This document shows positions 7,448-16,138 of a stretch of DNA of 64,000 nt, one piece after another. Both the position numbers and the translations under genes were made by a program. Within the stretch, counting starts at the first letter, position 1. Every line of letters begins with the position of its first letter. The stretch lies in contig CAVOGC010000017.1 in assembly GCA_963695105.1 (NCBI GenBank), positions 21,431 to 85,430 on the forward strand, read 5' to 3'. Origin of the DNA: Competibacter sp963695105. Its GTDB lineage: Bacteria; Pseudomonadota; Gammaproteobacteria; Competibacterales; Competibacteraceae. The notes below the pieces were generated by a model, which saw only the letters and a program-made list of their open reading frames with translations, made no database searches and was not told where the DNA came from.

Positions 7448-9373
7448 TTGAACGACATGGTAAAAAACATCCTTCTGTGGGTGGTCATCGCGGTGGTGTT
7501 GATGTCCGTCTTCAACAGTTTCGGCCCGAAGGTGGCGCCATCCGCCCAAATGTCCTACTCGCAGTTCCTGCAGGAAGCCAAGGAAGGGCGAATCGCGCAG
7601 GTGATGATCGACGGGCGCGCCATTCAGGGTCGGACCGGTGGCGGCGAGCGCTTCACCACATACAGTCCGGAAACCGATAACAGCGCCATGATCGGCGAGC
7701 TGCTCAAGCACGGTGTCGATATTGAAGGTCAACCGCCGGAGAAGCAGGGTCTGCTGATGCAGATCTTCATCTCCTGGTTCCCGATGCTGTTGTTGATCGG
7801 GATCTGGGTCTTCTTCCTGCGACAGATGCAGGGTGGCGGCGCTGGCCGGGGCGCGATGTCGTTCGGCAAGTCGCGCGCCCGGATGATGAGCGAGGATCAG
7901 ATCAAGATTACGTTCTCGGATGTCGCTGGCGTGGACGAGGCCAAGGAAGAAGTCGCTGAATTGGTGGAATTTCTGCGCGATCCCGGCAAATTCCAGAAAC
8001 TCGGCGGCAAGATTCCGCGCGGAGTGCTGATGGTCGGTTCGCCCGGCACCGGCAAGACTCTGCTGGCCAAGGCCATCGCCGGCGAGGCCAAAGTGCCGTT
8101 TTTCTCGATCTCCGGTTCGGATTTCGTGGAAATGTTCGTCGGCGTCGGTGCCTCCAGGGTGCGCGATATGTTCGAACAGGCCAAGAAGCACGCACCCTGC
8201 ATTATTTTCATCGACGAAATCGACGCCGTGGGCCGGCATCGCGGCGCGGGTCTGGGCGGTGGTCACGACGAGCGCGAGCAAACCCTGAACCAGTTGCTGG
8301 TGGAAATGGACGGCTTTGAGGGTAACGAAGGGATCATCGTCATCGCCGCCACCAACCGCCCCGATGTTCTCGACCCGGCACTGCTGCGCCCCGGCCGTTT
8401 TGACCGGCAGGTGGTGGTGCCATTGCCCGACGTGCGGGGCCGCGAGCAGATTCTCAAGGTCCATATGCGTAAGGTGCCGCTGTCCGACAACGTCAAGCCG
8501 GTGGTCATCGCCCGTGGCACCCCCGGTTTTTCCGGGGCGGATTTGGCTAATCTGGTCAATGAGGCAGCTCTGTTCGCCGCCCGCTCCAACAAGCGCGATG
8601 TGGACATGGACGATTTCGAGAAGGCCAAGGACAAGATCATGATGGGCGCCGAGCGCAAGTCGATGGTGATGAGCGAGGAGGAAAAGAAGCTCACGGCCTA
8701 TCACGAGGCTGGCCATGCCATCGTCGGGCGGCTGGTGCCGGCGCACGACCCGGTGTACAAGGTCAGCATCATCCCGCGTGGACGGGCGTTGGGCGTGACC
8801 ATGTTTCTGCCGGAAGGCGACCGCTACAGTTTCAGCAAGCAGCGGCTGGAAAGCCAGATCTCCAGCCTGTTCGGTGGCCGGATCGCCGAGTCGATTATTT
8901 TCGGGGCGGACTTCGTCACCACCGGCGCGCAGAACGACATCGAACGCTCCACCGACATCGCCCGCAATATGGTGACCAAGTGGGGTCTGTCCGACCGGTT
9001 GGGGCCGCTGACCTACAGCGAGGACGATGGCGAGGTATTTTTGGGGCGGTCGGTGACTCGACACAAGAATGTGTCCGACGAAACCGCCCACGTCATCGAC
9101 GAGGAAATCCGTTCGATCATCGACTGCAATTACCGGCGTGCCGAACAGTTGCTACGCGACAATCTCGACAAACTGCACGCCATGGCCGAGGCGCTGATCA
9201 AATACGAGACCATCGATTCCGAGCAAATCGACGACATCATGGCTGGTCGGCCGCCGCGCGAGCCGGCGGATTCGAACACCGATTCGGAACCGCCCACCAC
9301 CGGTTCGCCGGTGAGTCTGGACAAGGATCGGCGGGGCGAAAAGCCGATTGGTGGACCTGCCCAACAGCATTGA
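7448..9373 (+). CDS. ftsH: ATP-dependent zinc metalloprotease FtsH
   Basis: FtsH is a membrane-anchored hexameric AAA+ protease that degrades misassembled membrane proteins and regulators such as LpxC and sigma-32. Two transmembrane segments (VKNILLWVVIAVVLMSVF and WFPMLLLIGIWVFFL) enclose a periplasmic domain. The AAA module has Walker A GSPGTGKT near residue 197, Walker B IIFIDEIDAVG and the second region of homology ATNRPDVLDPALLRPGRFD. The zinc site is HEAGH near residue 420. The Walker A proline is replaced by serine (usually GPPGTGKT), which is unusual but keeps GxxxxGKT. A TTG start at 7448 is chosen because GAGG lies about 9 bases upstream; ATG 7457 would give MVKNILLW and lies too far from it. 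Length 641. Confidence 0.96.
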   Translation: MNDMVKNILLWVVIAVVLMSVFNSFGPKVAPSAQMSYSQFLQEAKEGRIAQVMIDGRAIQGRTGGGERFTTYSPETDNSAMIGELLKHGVDIEGQPPEKQGLLMQIFISWFPMLLLIGIWVFFLRQMQGGGAGRGAMSFGKSRARMMSEDQIKITFSDVAGVDEAKEEVAELVEFLRDPGKFQKLGGKIPRGVLMVGSPGTGKTLLAKAIAGEAKVPFFSISGSDFVEMFVGVGASRVRDMFEQAKKHAPCIIFIDEIDAVGRHRGAGLGGGHDEREQTLNQLLVEMDGFEGNEGIIVIAATNRPDVLDPALLRPGRFDRQVVVPLPDVRGREQILKVHMRKVPLSDNVKPVVIARGTPGFSGADLANLVNEAALFAARSNKRDVDMDDFEKAKDKIMMGAERKSMVMSEEEKKLTAYHEAGHAIVGRLVPAHDPVYKVSIIPRGRALGVTMFLPEGDRYSFSKQRLESQISSLFGGRIAESIIFGADFVTTGAQNDIERSTDIARNMVTKWGLSDRLGPLTYSEDDGEVFLGRSVTRHKNVSDETAHVIDEEIRSIIDCNYRRAEQLLRDNLDKLHAMAEALIKYETIDSEQIDDIMAGRPPREPADSNTDSEPPTTGSPVSLDKDRRGEKPIGGPAQQH

Positions 9374-9391
9374 GTTTTTCGCTTGCCCTTT

Positions 9392-9416
9392 GCCCTTCTC
9401 CCGCCGGGAGAAGGGC
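9392..9416. repeat. Perfect 11-bp palindrome with 3-base loop (REP-like)
   Basis: GCCCTTCTCCC at 9392-9402 and its exact inverse complement at 9406-9416 are separated by GCC. It lies just after ftsH and before the terminator. No T tract follows, so it looks like a dispersed palindromic element or an mRNA-stabilising stem rather than a terminator. Confidence 0.6.
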
Positions 9417-9427
9417 TCCTTGCGGAG

Positions 9428-9462
9428 AAAACCCTCTTCCGTCAGCGGAAGAGGGTTTTTTT
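9428..9462 (+). terminator. Rho-independent terminator after ftsH
   Basis: A 14-bp perfect stem (9428-9441 with 9446-9459) with loop TCAG ends in a run of T at 9456-9462. It separates rlmE-ftsH from folP. Confidence 0.85.
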
Positions 9463-9479
9463 GTGGGAGTGCCTCAATC

Positions 9480-10310
9480 ATGCAAATCGATTGCGCGGGA
9501 AAAACGCTTGATCTGAGCCAACCCATTGTAATGGGGGTGCTCAACGTCACTCCCGATTCGTTTTCCGACGGCGGGCAATATTTGCAATTGGATGCGGCGT
9601 TGCGCCGCGCTGAAATCATGGTGGCGCAAGGCGCGGCGCTGGTTGATGTCGGCGGCGAATCCACCCGGCCGGGCGCGGCGCCGGTATCGGTGCAGGAAGA
9701 ATTGGATCGGGTACTGCCGGTGGTGGAACGGCTGGCTCGCGAGTTGCCCGTACCGATTTCGGTGGACACGAGCAAGCCCGAAGTCATGCGCGAGACGGCG
9801 CTAGCCGGCGCCGGCCTGATCAACGACGTGCGGGCGTTGCAAATGCCTGGGGCGCTGGCGGCGGCGGCGGCAAGCGGTCTGCCGGTCTGCCTGATGCACC
9901 TGCGGGGCGATCCAACCACCATGCAACAAGAGCCGGTTTACGCGGATGTGGTCGCCGAAGTCCGCGATTTTTTGGCGGAGCGCGTTTGCGCCTGCGAGGC
10001 GGCCGGCATCGCCCGCGAGCGGATTTTGGTCGATCCCGGTTTCGGTTTCGGCAAGACCTTGGAGCACAATCTGAACCTGCTCCGCCATCTTGATCGGTTT
10101 ACCGACCTGGCGGCCGGCGTGCTGGTCGGCATCTCGCGCAAGAGCATGATCGGCGCGTTGCTGGATGCGCCCGCGGGCGAACGGCTGGCTGGCAGTCTGG
10201 CCGCGGCGGTGATCGCCGTTTGGCGGGGCGCGCGCATTATCCGTGTCCACGATGTTCGGGAGACCGCCCAAGCCTTGCGCGTCTGCGCCGCCGCGCTCGC
10301 GGCCGGTTAG
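9480..10310 (+). CDS. folP: Dihydropteroate synthase
   Basis: FolP joins p-aminobenzoate to hydroxymethyldihydropterin pyrophosphate in folate synthesis and is the sulfonamide target. The 276-residue sequence carries VLNVTPDSFSDGG (loop 1), VDVGGESTRPGA (loop 2), VDTSKPEVM and SRKSMIG (loop 7, pABA and pyrophosphate binding), so the active site is complete. The ATG at 9480 gives MQIDCAGKTLDLSQP, in line with known N-termini; GGGAG lies about 10 bases upstream. It follows the ftsH terminator and precedes glmM by 97 bases. Confidence 0.96.
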   Translation: MQIDCAGKTLDLSQPIVMGVLNVTPDSFSDGGQYLQLDAALRRAEIMVAQGAALVDVGGESTRPGAAPVSVQEELDRVLPVVERLARELPVPISVDTSKPEVMRETALAGAGLINDVRALQMPGALAAAAASGLPVCLMHLRGDPTTMQQEPVYADVVAEVRDFLAERVCACEAAGIARERILVDPGFGFGKTLEHNLNLLRHLDRFTDLAAGVLVGISRKSMIGALLDAPAGERLAGSLAAAVIAVWRGARIIRVHDVRETAQALRVCAAALAAG

Positions 10311-10407
10311 GGAGCGGAGCGGTTTCCGCCAACCGCCCAAAGAGGTGCGCTTTGCCCGTGCTAATCGCTACAATAGTTTAATTTTGCTGAATTTAGAGGA
10401 ACATCGA

Positions 10408-11745
10408 ATGGAGAAACGCTATTTCGGTACGGACGGCATTCGGGGGCGGGTCGGCGAACATCCGATTACGGCGGAGTTCGTGTTGAAGCTGGGCTGGGCG
10501 GTCGGGCGGGTGCTCCAGAGCAAAGGCTTCAACAAAGTGGTCGTCGGCAAGGATACCCGCATTTCCGGGTACATGTTCGAGTCGGCGTTAGAGGCGGGGC
10601 TGTCGGCGGCCGGGGTCAATATTGCTCTGCTGGGTCCGATGCCCACGCCCGGTATCGCCTACCTGACCCGCACCTTGCATGCCTGCGCGGGCATCGTGGT
10701 CAGCGCCTCGCATAACCCCTACTACGATAACGGCATCAAGTTTTTCTCCCGTGATGGGCAAAAACTGCCCGATGCGGCCGAGGAGAGTATCGAGAAGTTG
10801 CTGGCGCAACCGCTGGAAACCGTCGAACCCGACGCCTTGGGCAAGGCCGAGCGCATCGTCGATGCCGCCGGCCGCTACATTGAGTTCTGCAAGAGCACGA
10901 TTCCCGCCTATACCAGTCTGGCGGGTATCAAGATCGTGGTGGATTGCGCGCACGGGGCGACCTATCACATTGCCCCGAGCGTTTTCGAGGAAATGGGCGC
11001 GACCGTGATCCCCCTGGGCGTTGCTCCCGATGGATTGAACATCAATCTGGACTGCGGTTCCACCAAGCCGGCGACGTTATGCGCGACCGTCAAGGAGCAG
11101 AACGCCGATCTCGGCATCGCCTTTGACGGAGATGGCGACCGTGTGATTATGGTGGATCATCGCGGCGAGATTCTGGATGGCGATGAACTGTTGTTCATCA
11201 TTGCCCGCGACCGTTTGCGTATCGGCGCCCGGTTTAATGCCGTGGTCGGGACCCTGATGACCAACCTGGGTCTCGAGGTGGCGTTGCGGGCACTGGGGCT
11301 TGAGCTGCGCCGCGCCCAGGTCGGTGACCGCTATGTGATGGAATGCCTGCGGGCTGAAAATCTGATCTTGGGGGGTGAAAGTTCCGGCCACATCATCTGT
11401 CTGGATCGGACCACGACCGGCGATGGCATCATCTCCGCGTTGCAAGTTCTATCCGCGATGCTGCGTTCCGGGAAGGGCCTGCACGATCTCAAGGCCGGCA
11501 TGAGCAAGTGCCCCCAAACGCTGATCAACGTGTCGGTCGCCGATCGTGTGGATTTGCGGCGGGCGCCGATCCAGGAAGCGGTGCGGGCCGTCGAGAATCA
11601 GTTGGGCGATAATGGGCGAGTGCTGCTGCGATCCTCTGGAACCGAGCCGGTGGTTCGGGTGATGGTTGAGGGCATGGATGCCGGAACCGTCGAACGCCAT
11701 GCCCGAGAATTGGCCAGCGTGGTCCGGGATGCGCTGTCGGCGTGA
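10408..11745 (+). CDS. glmM: Phosphoglucosamine mutase
   Basis: GlmM interconverts glucosamine-6-phosphate and glucosamine-1-phosphate on the way to UDP-N-acetylglucosamine for peptidoglycan and lipopolysaccharide. The 445 residues equal the E. coli length. The phosphoserine loop is VSASHNPYYDNGIK, the metal-binding loop is FDGDGDRVIM, and the C-terminal phosphate-binding segment is LLRSSGTEPVVRVM. The ATG at 10408 gives MEKRYFGTDGIRG and has AGAGGA upstream. GlmS, which makes its substrate, is also in this window at 47009. Confidence 0.97.
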   Translation: MEKRYFGTDGIRGRVGEHPITAEFVLKLGWAVGRVLQSKGFNKVVVGKDTRISGYMFESALEAGLSAAGVNIALLGPMPTPGIAYLTRTLHACAGIVVSASHNPYYDNGIKFFSRDGQKLPDAAEESIEKLLAQPLETVEPDALGKAERIVDAAGRYIEFCKSTIPAYTSLAGIKIVVDCAHGATYHIAPSVFEEMGATVIPLGVAPDGLNINLDCGSTKPATLCATVKEQNADLGIAFDGDGDRVIMVDHRGEILDGDELLFIIARDRLRIGARFNAVVGTLMTNLGLEVALRALGLELRRAQVGDRYVMECLRAENLILGGESSGHIICLDRTTTGDGIISALQVLSAMLRSGKGLHDLKAGMSKCPQTLINVSVADRVDLRRAPIQEAVRAVENQLGDNGRVLLRSSGTEPVVRVMVEGMDAGTVERHARELASVVRDALSA

Positions 11746-11807
11746 TTGATTTCCGAGGGCGAAAAACGTAAACTTCCCCGGCTTTTCAAAGTGGGAGAGA
11801 TAGCGAT

Positions 11808-12560
11808 ATGCGCCGTAAGTTCGTGGCTGGAAACTGGAAAATGAATGGCTCGGCCAACAGTATTCGCGAGTTGCTGCAAGGCATTCGCGAAGGCGCCGCC
11901 GAGGTTGCGGCCGTCGAACTGGCGGTGTTTCCGTCGTTCGTATACCTGGGGCTGGTCGAGCAGCAATTGTCTGGCGCCTCGGTCGGCTGGGGTGCGCAAA
12001 ATCTGTCCGAGCACGCCTCGGGGGCGCACACCGGAGAAGTGGCGGGTTCGATGTTGCAGGATTTTCATTGCGGCTACGTCATCGTCGGCCACTCGGAGCG
12101 GCGTACCCTGTACGGTGAAACCGACGAGATCGTCGCCCGCAAGTTCGCCGCCGCCCGCAAGATTGGAATTAAGCCCATTCTCTGCGTCGGAGAGACCCTG
12201 CAGGAACGCGAGCAGGGGGTGACCGAAGCGGTGGTCGAGCGGCAAATCAAGGCGGTTCTGGATCTGGAAGGCATCGGCAGTTTTGCCGATGCGGTGATCG
12301 CTTACGAGCCGGTATGGGCGATCGGCACCGGTCGGACCGCGACTGCTGGGCAGGCCCAGGAAGTTCACGCCTTCATTCGCGCCAAACTGGCGAAACTGGA
12401 TCCGGCGCTGGCGAATCAGGTTCGCATTCTGTACGGTGGCAGCATGAAAGCCGCCAATGCCGCGGAGCTGCTGGCCATGTCTGATATCGACGGAGGTTTG
12501 ATTGGCGGTGCTTCGCTTGAGGCCAAGGAGTTTCTAGCGATTGCCAGGGCAGGCTGTTAA
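11808..12560 (+). CDS. tpiA: Triose-phosphate isomerase
   Basis: This 250-residue cytosolic TIM-barrel enzyme interconverts dihydroxyacetone phosphate and glyceraldehyde-3-phosphate. The catalytic lysine lies in AGNWKMNG near the N-terminus, the electrophilic histidine in VGHSERR, and the catalytic glutamate with the mobile loop in AYEPVWAIGTG. The phosphate-binding LYGGSM and GGLIGGASL segments are also present. A Shine-Dalgarno-like GGGAGAG precedes the ATG. The tpiA-secG pair between glmM and the Leu tRNA is common outside the enterics. Confidence 0.97.
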   Translation: MRRKFVAGNWKMNGSANSIRELLQGIREGAAEVAAVELAVFPSFVYLGLVEQQLSGASVGWGAQNLSEHASGAHTGEVAGSMLQDFHCGYVIVGHSERRTLYGETDEIVARKFAAARKIGIKPILCVGETLQEREQGVTEAVVERQIKAVLDLEGIGSFADAVIAYEPVWAIGTGRTATAGQAQEVHAFIRAKLAKLDPALANQVRILYGGSMKAANAAELLAMSDIDGGLIGGASLEAKEFLAIARAGC

Positions 12561-12569
12561 ACTGCCGTC

Positions 12570-12911
12570 ATGGTTCACACTCTGATTCTCGTCGCGCACG
12601 TCGCCGTCGCCGTCGCCTTGATCGCGCTGGTGCTGCTGCAACAGGGCAAAGGCGCCGATGCGGGCGCGGCGTTCGGCAGTGGTTCGTCCGCGACGATGTT
12701 TGGAGCGCGCGGTTCCGCGTCCTTTCTGAGCCGCACGACCTCCGTGCTGGGAACCGTGTTCTTTCTGACCAGCCTGACGCTAGCCTACTTTGCCACGCAG
12801 ACCAGCGCGCCCGAGAGTGTGGTCGAGCGGTTGCAGGTTGAGGAAGCCAACGTTCCACAGCCCAGTGTGGGCGGCAGTCCCGCGGATGTGCCTCAGTTGC
12901 CGCAGAAATAA
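12570..12911 (+). CDS. secG: Preprotein translocase subunit SecG
   Basis: SecG is the small auxiliary subunit of the SecYEG channel. The 113-residue product has two transmembrane helices (about 5-20 and 50-70) linked by the conserved cytosolic loop LLQQGKGADAGAAFGSGSS...FGARGS. The C-terminal tail is polar and variable. The gene starts 10 bases after tpiA, and the Leu(GAG) tRNA follows, as in E. coli. Confidence 0.94.
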   Translation: MVHTLILVAHVAVAVALIALVLLQQGKGADAGAAFGSGSSATMFGARGSASFLSRTTSVLGTVFFLTSLTLAYFATQTSAPESVVERLQVEEANVPQPSVGGSPADVPQLPQK

Positions 12912-12935
12912 CGGAACTGGGTGTGGTTGGTTCGT

Positions 12936-13020
12936 GCCGATGTGGTGGAACTGGTAGACACGCTATCTTGAGGGGGTAGTGGCGCAAGCCGTGCCGGTTC
13001 GAGTCCGGCCATCGGTACCA
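12936..13020 (+). tRNA. tRNA-Leu (GAG)
   Basis: An 85-base leucine tRNA with acceptor stem GCCGATG (the 3' side reads CATCGGT), anticodon arm CTATC-TTGAGGG-GGTAG giving anticodon GAG, a long variable arm and an encoded CCA. Its place after secG matches leuU of E. coli. Confidence 0.96.
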
Positions 13021-13319
13021 AAATATAAAGACGAAAGCATCTCAGGATCGTAGTCAGGATGCTCCCGACATTTTCGGACACCTTGAGTTGTTTGCAGGCT
13101 CACGCCAGGGAATGGAGTGTGGCCACTACCATGAGGTTCTATGATTCATGTGGCGTTTTAATTACAACAAGCAACACGCCTCAACTGTCTCTCGCATAGC
13201 GCCCGCGAAATATTCCAGTATCGTGCCGCTTGGCCTGTCGGAAACCTTCGCTTCCGATCCAAGGCCTAACTAGCCCGCAGCGCTTTCTTCCGGCCCGCCA
13301 TGTCGAAGGTGCGACCCTG
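13021..13319 (+). other. 299-base intergenic region before nuoA
   Basis: No convincing gene is seen. An imperfect stem AGCATC/GATGCT near 13037-13064 lacks a T tract. The region probably holds the nuo operon promoter, but I could not pick a -35/-10 pair with good spacing. The enteric genes that follow leuU (argG or metY) are absent here. Confidence 0.5.
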
Positions 13320-13676
13320 ATGTTGTCCAATTACCTCCCAGTCCTGATTTTCGTCGTCATTGCCGTTGCGGTAGCCACGGTTGTCATCAGTCTCGGCTTT
13401 TTCCTTGGCCCACGCCGTCCCGACAGTGAGAAATCGTCGGCCTACGAGTGCGGCTTTGAATCGTTCGAGGATAGCCGGATGAAATTCGATGTCCGCTACT
13501 ATTTGGTGGCTATCCTTTTCATCATTTTTGATCTGGAGATCGCGTTTCTGTTTCCTTGGGCGGTCGTGCTCGACAAAATCGGTTTGTTCGGTTTTGCGGC
13601 GATGGCGGTTTTTCTCGGCATCCTGGTGATTGGTTTCATTTATGAGTGGAAAAAAGGGGCCTTGGAATGGGAATAG
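13320..13676 (+). CDS. nuoA: NADH-quinone oxidoreductase subunit A
   Basis: NuoA is a small membrane subunit at the junction between the membrane and peripheral arms of complex I. The 118-residue product has three hydrophobic segments and the conserved loop KSSAYECGFESFEDSRMKFD, with its cysteine, near the quinone site, followed by YYLVAILFIIFDLEIAFLFP. The ATG at 13320 is chosen over an upstream in-frame start because the protein then starts MLSNYLPVL; GAAGG lies about 10 bases upstream. The first gene of the nuo operon; its end overlaps nuoB by 10 bases. Confidence 0.96.
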   Translation: MLSNYLPVLIFVVIAVAVATVVISLGFFLGPRRPDSEKSSAYECGFESFEDSRMKFDVRYYLVAILFIIFDLEIAFLFPWAVVLDKIGLFGFAAMAVFLGILVIGFIYEWKKGALEWE

Positions 13677-14143
13677 AAGGCATTCTTGAAAAAGGCGTGG
13701 TGACCACCACAGCCGACAAGCTGATCAACTGGGCGCGCACGGGTTCGATGTGGCCGATGACCTTCGGTTTGGCCTGCTGCGCGGTGGAAATGATGCATGC
13801 CGGTGCATCCCGCTACGACCTGGACCGATTTGGCATTGTGTTCCGGCCCAGCCCCCGCCAATCCGATGTGATGATCGTCGCTGGTACTCTGTGCAACAAA
13901 ATGGGACCGGCCTTGCGCAAGGTTTACGATCAGATGGCCGAACCGCGTTGGGTGATCTCCATGGGATCTTGCGCCAACGGCGGCGGCTATTACCACTATT
14001 CCTATGCCGTGGTGCGCGGTTGCGATCGTATCGTCCCGGTGGATGTTTACGTGCCTGGCTGTCCGCCAACGGCGGAAGCGTTGCTGTACGGAATCATTCA
14101 ATTACACGAAAAAATACGACGCACAAACACGATAGCCCGTTGA
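13667..14143 (+). CDS. nuoB: NADH-quinone oxidoreductase subunit B
   Basis: NuoB carries the terminal cluster N2 that hands electrons to quinone. The 158 residues contain TFGLACCAVEMM, GTLCNKM, MGSCANGGGYY and YVPGCPPTAEALLYG, which together supply the 4Fe-4S ligands including the tandem cysteines. The ATG at 13667 gives MGIEGILEKG and has AAGGGG upstream. It overlaps the nuoA end and precedes nuoC by 11 bases. Confidence 0.97.
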   Translation: MGIEGILEKGVVTTTADKLINWARTGSMWPMTFGLACCAVEMMHAGASRYDLDRFGIVFRPSPRQSDVMIVAGTLCNKMGPALRKVYDQMAEPRWVISMGSCANGGGYYHYSYAVVRGCDRIVPVDVYVPGCPPTAEALLYGIIQLHEKIRRTNTIAR

Positions 14144-14154
14144 GATAATGCCCC

Positions 14155-14865
14155 ATGGCCGACGCACTCCAAAATCTTGTGGAAAAACTCCAGGCCCGGT
14201 TTGGCGACATTCTGTTGGAATGTAAGCTGGACAATGGAGAAGTGACTATTGAAATTGCGCCGGAAAAATTGATCGAGGTGTTTACCGCGCTTCGCGATGA
14301 AACGGATTTTGCGTTCGAGCAAGTCATGGATATTTGCGGCGTTGACTATCAAGCCTACGGCGCCGTGGAGTGGGCGACCGGCGAATCCTCTAACAAAGGT
14401 TTCAGCCGTGGAGTGGTCGAACGGGCGACCGGCCGCGCCGCTGCGGCTATCGAGCACGTCGCCAATCGCGGGCTTGCCGGCAAGGGCCGCTTTGCCGCCG
14501 TTTACCAACTCCTGTCGGTGTCTCGCAACCAGCGGTTGCGCGCGCGCGCGTTCGCGCCGGATGACGAATTGCCGGTGGTGCCCTCGGTGGTGGCGCTGTG
14601 GGCGTCGGCCAACTGGTACGAGCGCGAGGCGTTCGATCTGTACGGCATCGTGTTCGAAGGCCACCCGGATTTGCGGCGCATTCTTACCGACTACGGTTTT
14701 ATCGGTCACCCGTTCCGCAAGGATTTCCCGCTAATCGGTCATGTCGAAATGCGCTACGACCCCGAGCGCGGCCGCGTGGTGTACGAGCCGGTAAGCATCG
14801 AACCGCGCGTGTTGGTGCCCCGCGTCATCCGCAATGACAGCCGTTATCTGTCCGAGTCTCATTGA
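14155..14865 (+). CDS. nuoC: NADH-quinone oxidoreductase subunit C
   Basis: NuoC (30-kDa subunit) is a peripheral-arm scaffold subunit near the quinone site. The C-terminal signature ANWYEREAFDLYGIVFEGHP, then GHPFRKDFPLIGHVEMRYD, is complete. The 236-residue length is increased by a loop of about 36 residues after DYQAYGAVEW (starting GESSNKGFSRGVVERATG), placed before the conserved AVYQLLSVSRNQRLR. Variable loops with an FSRGV core occur here in some gammaproteobacterial NuoC proteins, so this is probably natural. NuoC and NuoD are separate genes, unlike the E. coli NuoCD fusion. Confidence 0.95.
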   Translation: MADALQNLVEKLQARFGDILLECKLDNGEVTIEIAPEKLIEVFTALRDETDFAFEQVMDICGVDYQAYGAVEWATGESSNKGFSRGVVERATGRAAAAIEHVANRGLAGKGRFAAVYQLLSVSRNQRLRARAFAPDDELPVVPSVVALWASANWYEREAFDLYGIVFEGHPDLRRILTDYGFIGHPFRKDFPLIGHVEMRYDPERGRVVYEPVSIEPRVLVPRVIRNDSRYLSESH

Positions 14866-14878
14866 AGGAAAACCGCTG

Positions 14879-16138
14879 ATGCCCGAGATTCGCAATTACA
14901 CTCTGAACTTTGGGCCGCAGCATCCGGCCGCCCACGGCGTGTTGCGCCTGGTGCTGGAGATGGATGGCGAAGTGGTGCAGCGCGCCGACCCTCATATCGG
15001 CCTGCTGCATCGCGGGACCGAAAAATTGGCGGAGAGCAAGCCGTTCAACCAGAGCATCGGCTACATGGATCGGCTCGACTATATGTCGGCGATGAGCAAC
15101 GAGCATGGTTACGTGCTGGCCATCGAGAAACTACTGGGTATCCAGCCGCCGCCACGCGCCCAGTACATCCGGGTCATGTACGCGGAAATAACACGCCTCC
15201 TCAATCACCTGTTGTGGATCGGCGCGCATGGCCTGGACATCGGCGCCATGACCATGTTCATTTACGCCTTCCGTGAGCGGGAAGATTTGCTGGATTGCTA
15301 CGAGGCGGTGTCCGGGGCGCGGTTTCACGCAACCTATTTCCGGCCCGGCGGCGTTTATCGCGATCTGCCGAATGCGGTCCCCAAGTACGAGTACGAGCTT
15401 TCCAAATATCACAGCAAGAAGGATGTGGATGCGCTGAATGCCACCCGCCAAGGCTCCTTGCTGGATTTCATCGCCGCCTTTACCGAGCGGTTTCCTGGCC
15501 GCGTGGACGAGTATGAAACCCTGCTGACCGACAACCGCATCTGGAAGCAGCGGACGGTCGGCATCGGGGTGGTGACTCCGGAGCGTGCCTTGCAACTGGG
15601 TTTTTCCGGCCCCATGCTGCGTGGGTCCGGCATCGCTTGGGATCTGCGCAAGAAACAGCCTTACGACGTCTACGATCAGATGGATTTCGATATCCCGGTC
15701 GGCGTCAACGGCGACTGCTATGATCGCTATCTGGTGCGGGTCGAGGAGATGCGTCAATCCAATCGCATCATCAAGCAGTGCGTGCAATGGTTGAAGGAAA
15801 ACCCCGGCCCGGTGATGCTGGACGACTACAAGGTCGCGCCGCCGCCGCGAGAAAAGATGAAAGAGGATATGGAAGCCCTGATTCACCATTTCAAACTCTT
15901 CACCGAAGGCTACTGTGTGCCCGAGGGCGAGGTGTATGTGGCTACCGAGCATCCCAAGGGTGAGTACGGGATCTACCTGATTTCCGACGGCGCCAACAAG
16001 CCTTACCGGCTCAAGGTGCGGGCGGCGGGTTTCGCCCATTTGTCCTGCATGGATGAGATGACCCGTGGCCACATGCTGGCCGACGTGGTCGCCGTCATCG
16101 GTACCCAGGATATCGTGTTTGGGGAGGTCGACCGCTGA
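14879..16138 (+). CDS. nuoD: NADH-quinone oxidoreductase subunit D
   Basis: NuoD (49-kDa subunit) forms the quinone-binding pocket with NuoB. The 419-residue product contains NFGPQHPAAHGVLRL at the N-terminus, HIGLLHRGTEKLAE, YMDRLDYMSAM, and the C-terminal LSCMDEMTRGHMLADVVAVIGTQDIVFGEVDR. The histidine of the GPQHPAAHG loop and the tyrosine of the YMDRLDY segment correspond to residues thought to bind quinone. The ATG at 14879 is supported by AAGGA nine bases upstream; longer upstream reading is rejected. Its TGA overlaps the nuoE ATG. Confidence 0.97.
   Translation: MPEIRNYTLNFGPQHPAAHGVLRLVLEMDGEVVQRADPHIGLLHRGTEKLAESKPFNQSIGYMDRLDYMSAMSNEHGYVLAIEKLLGIQPPPRAQYIRVMYAEITRLLNHLLWIGAHGLDIGAMTMFIYAFREREDLLDCYEAVSGARFHATYFRPGGVYRDLPNAVPKYEYELSKYHSKKDVDALNATRQGSLLDFIAAFTERFPGRVDEYETLLTDNRIWKQRTVGIGVVTPERALQLGFSGPMLRGSGIAWDLRKKQPYDVYDQMDFDIPVGVNGDCYDRYLVRVEEMRQSNRIIKQCVQWLKENPGPVMLDDYKVAPPPREKMKEDMEALIHHFKLFTEGYCVPEGEVYVATEHPKGEYGIYLISDGANKPYRLKVRAAGFAHLSCMDEMTRGHMLADVVAVIGTQDIVFGEVDR

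Noticed and set aside
7412..9091. Long open frame (559 codons) on the minus strand opposite ftsH
   Set aside because: It is a mirror frame of GC-rich ftsH codons, rich in His/Arg/Gln, with no domain pattern; ftsH is unambiguous.
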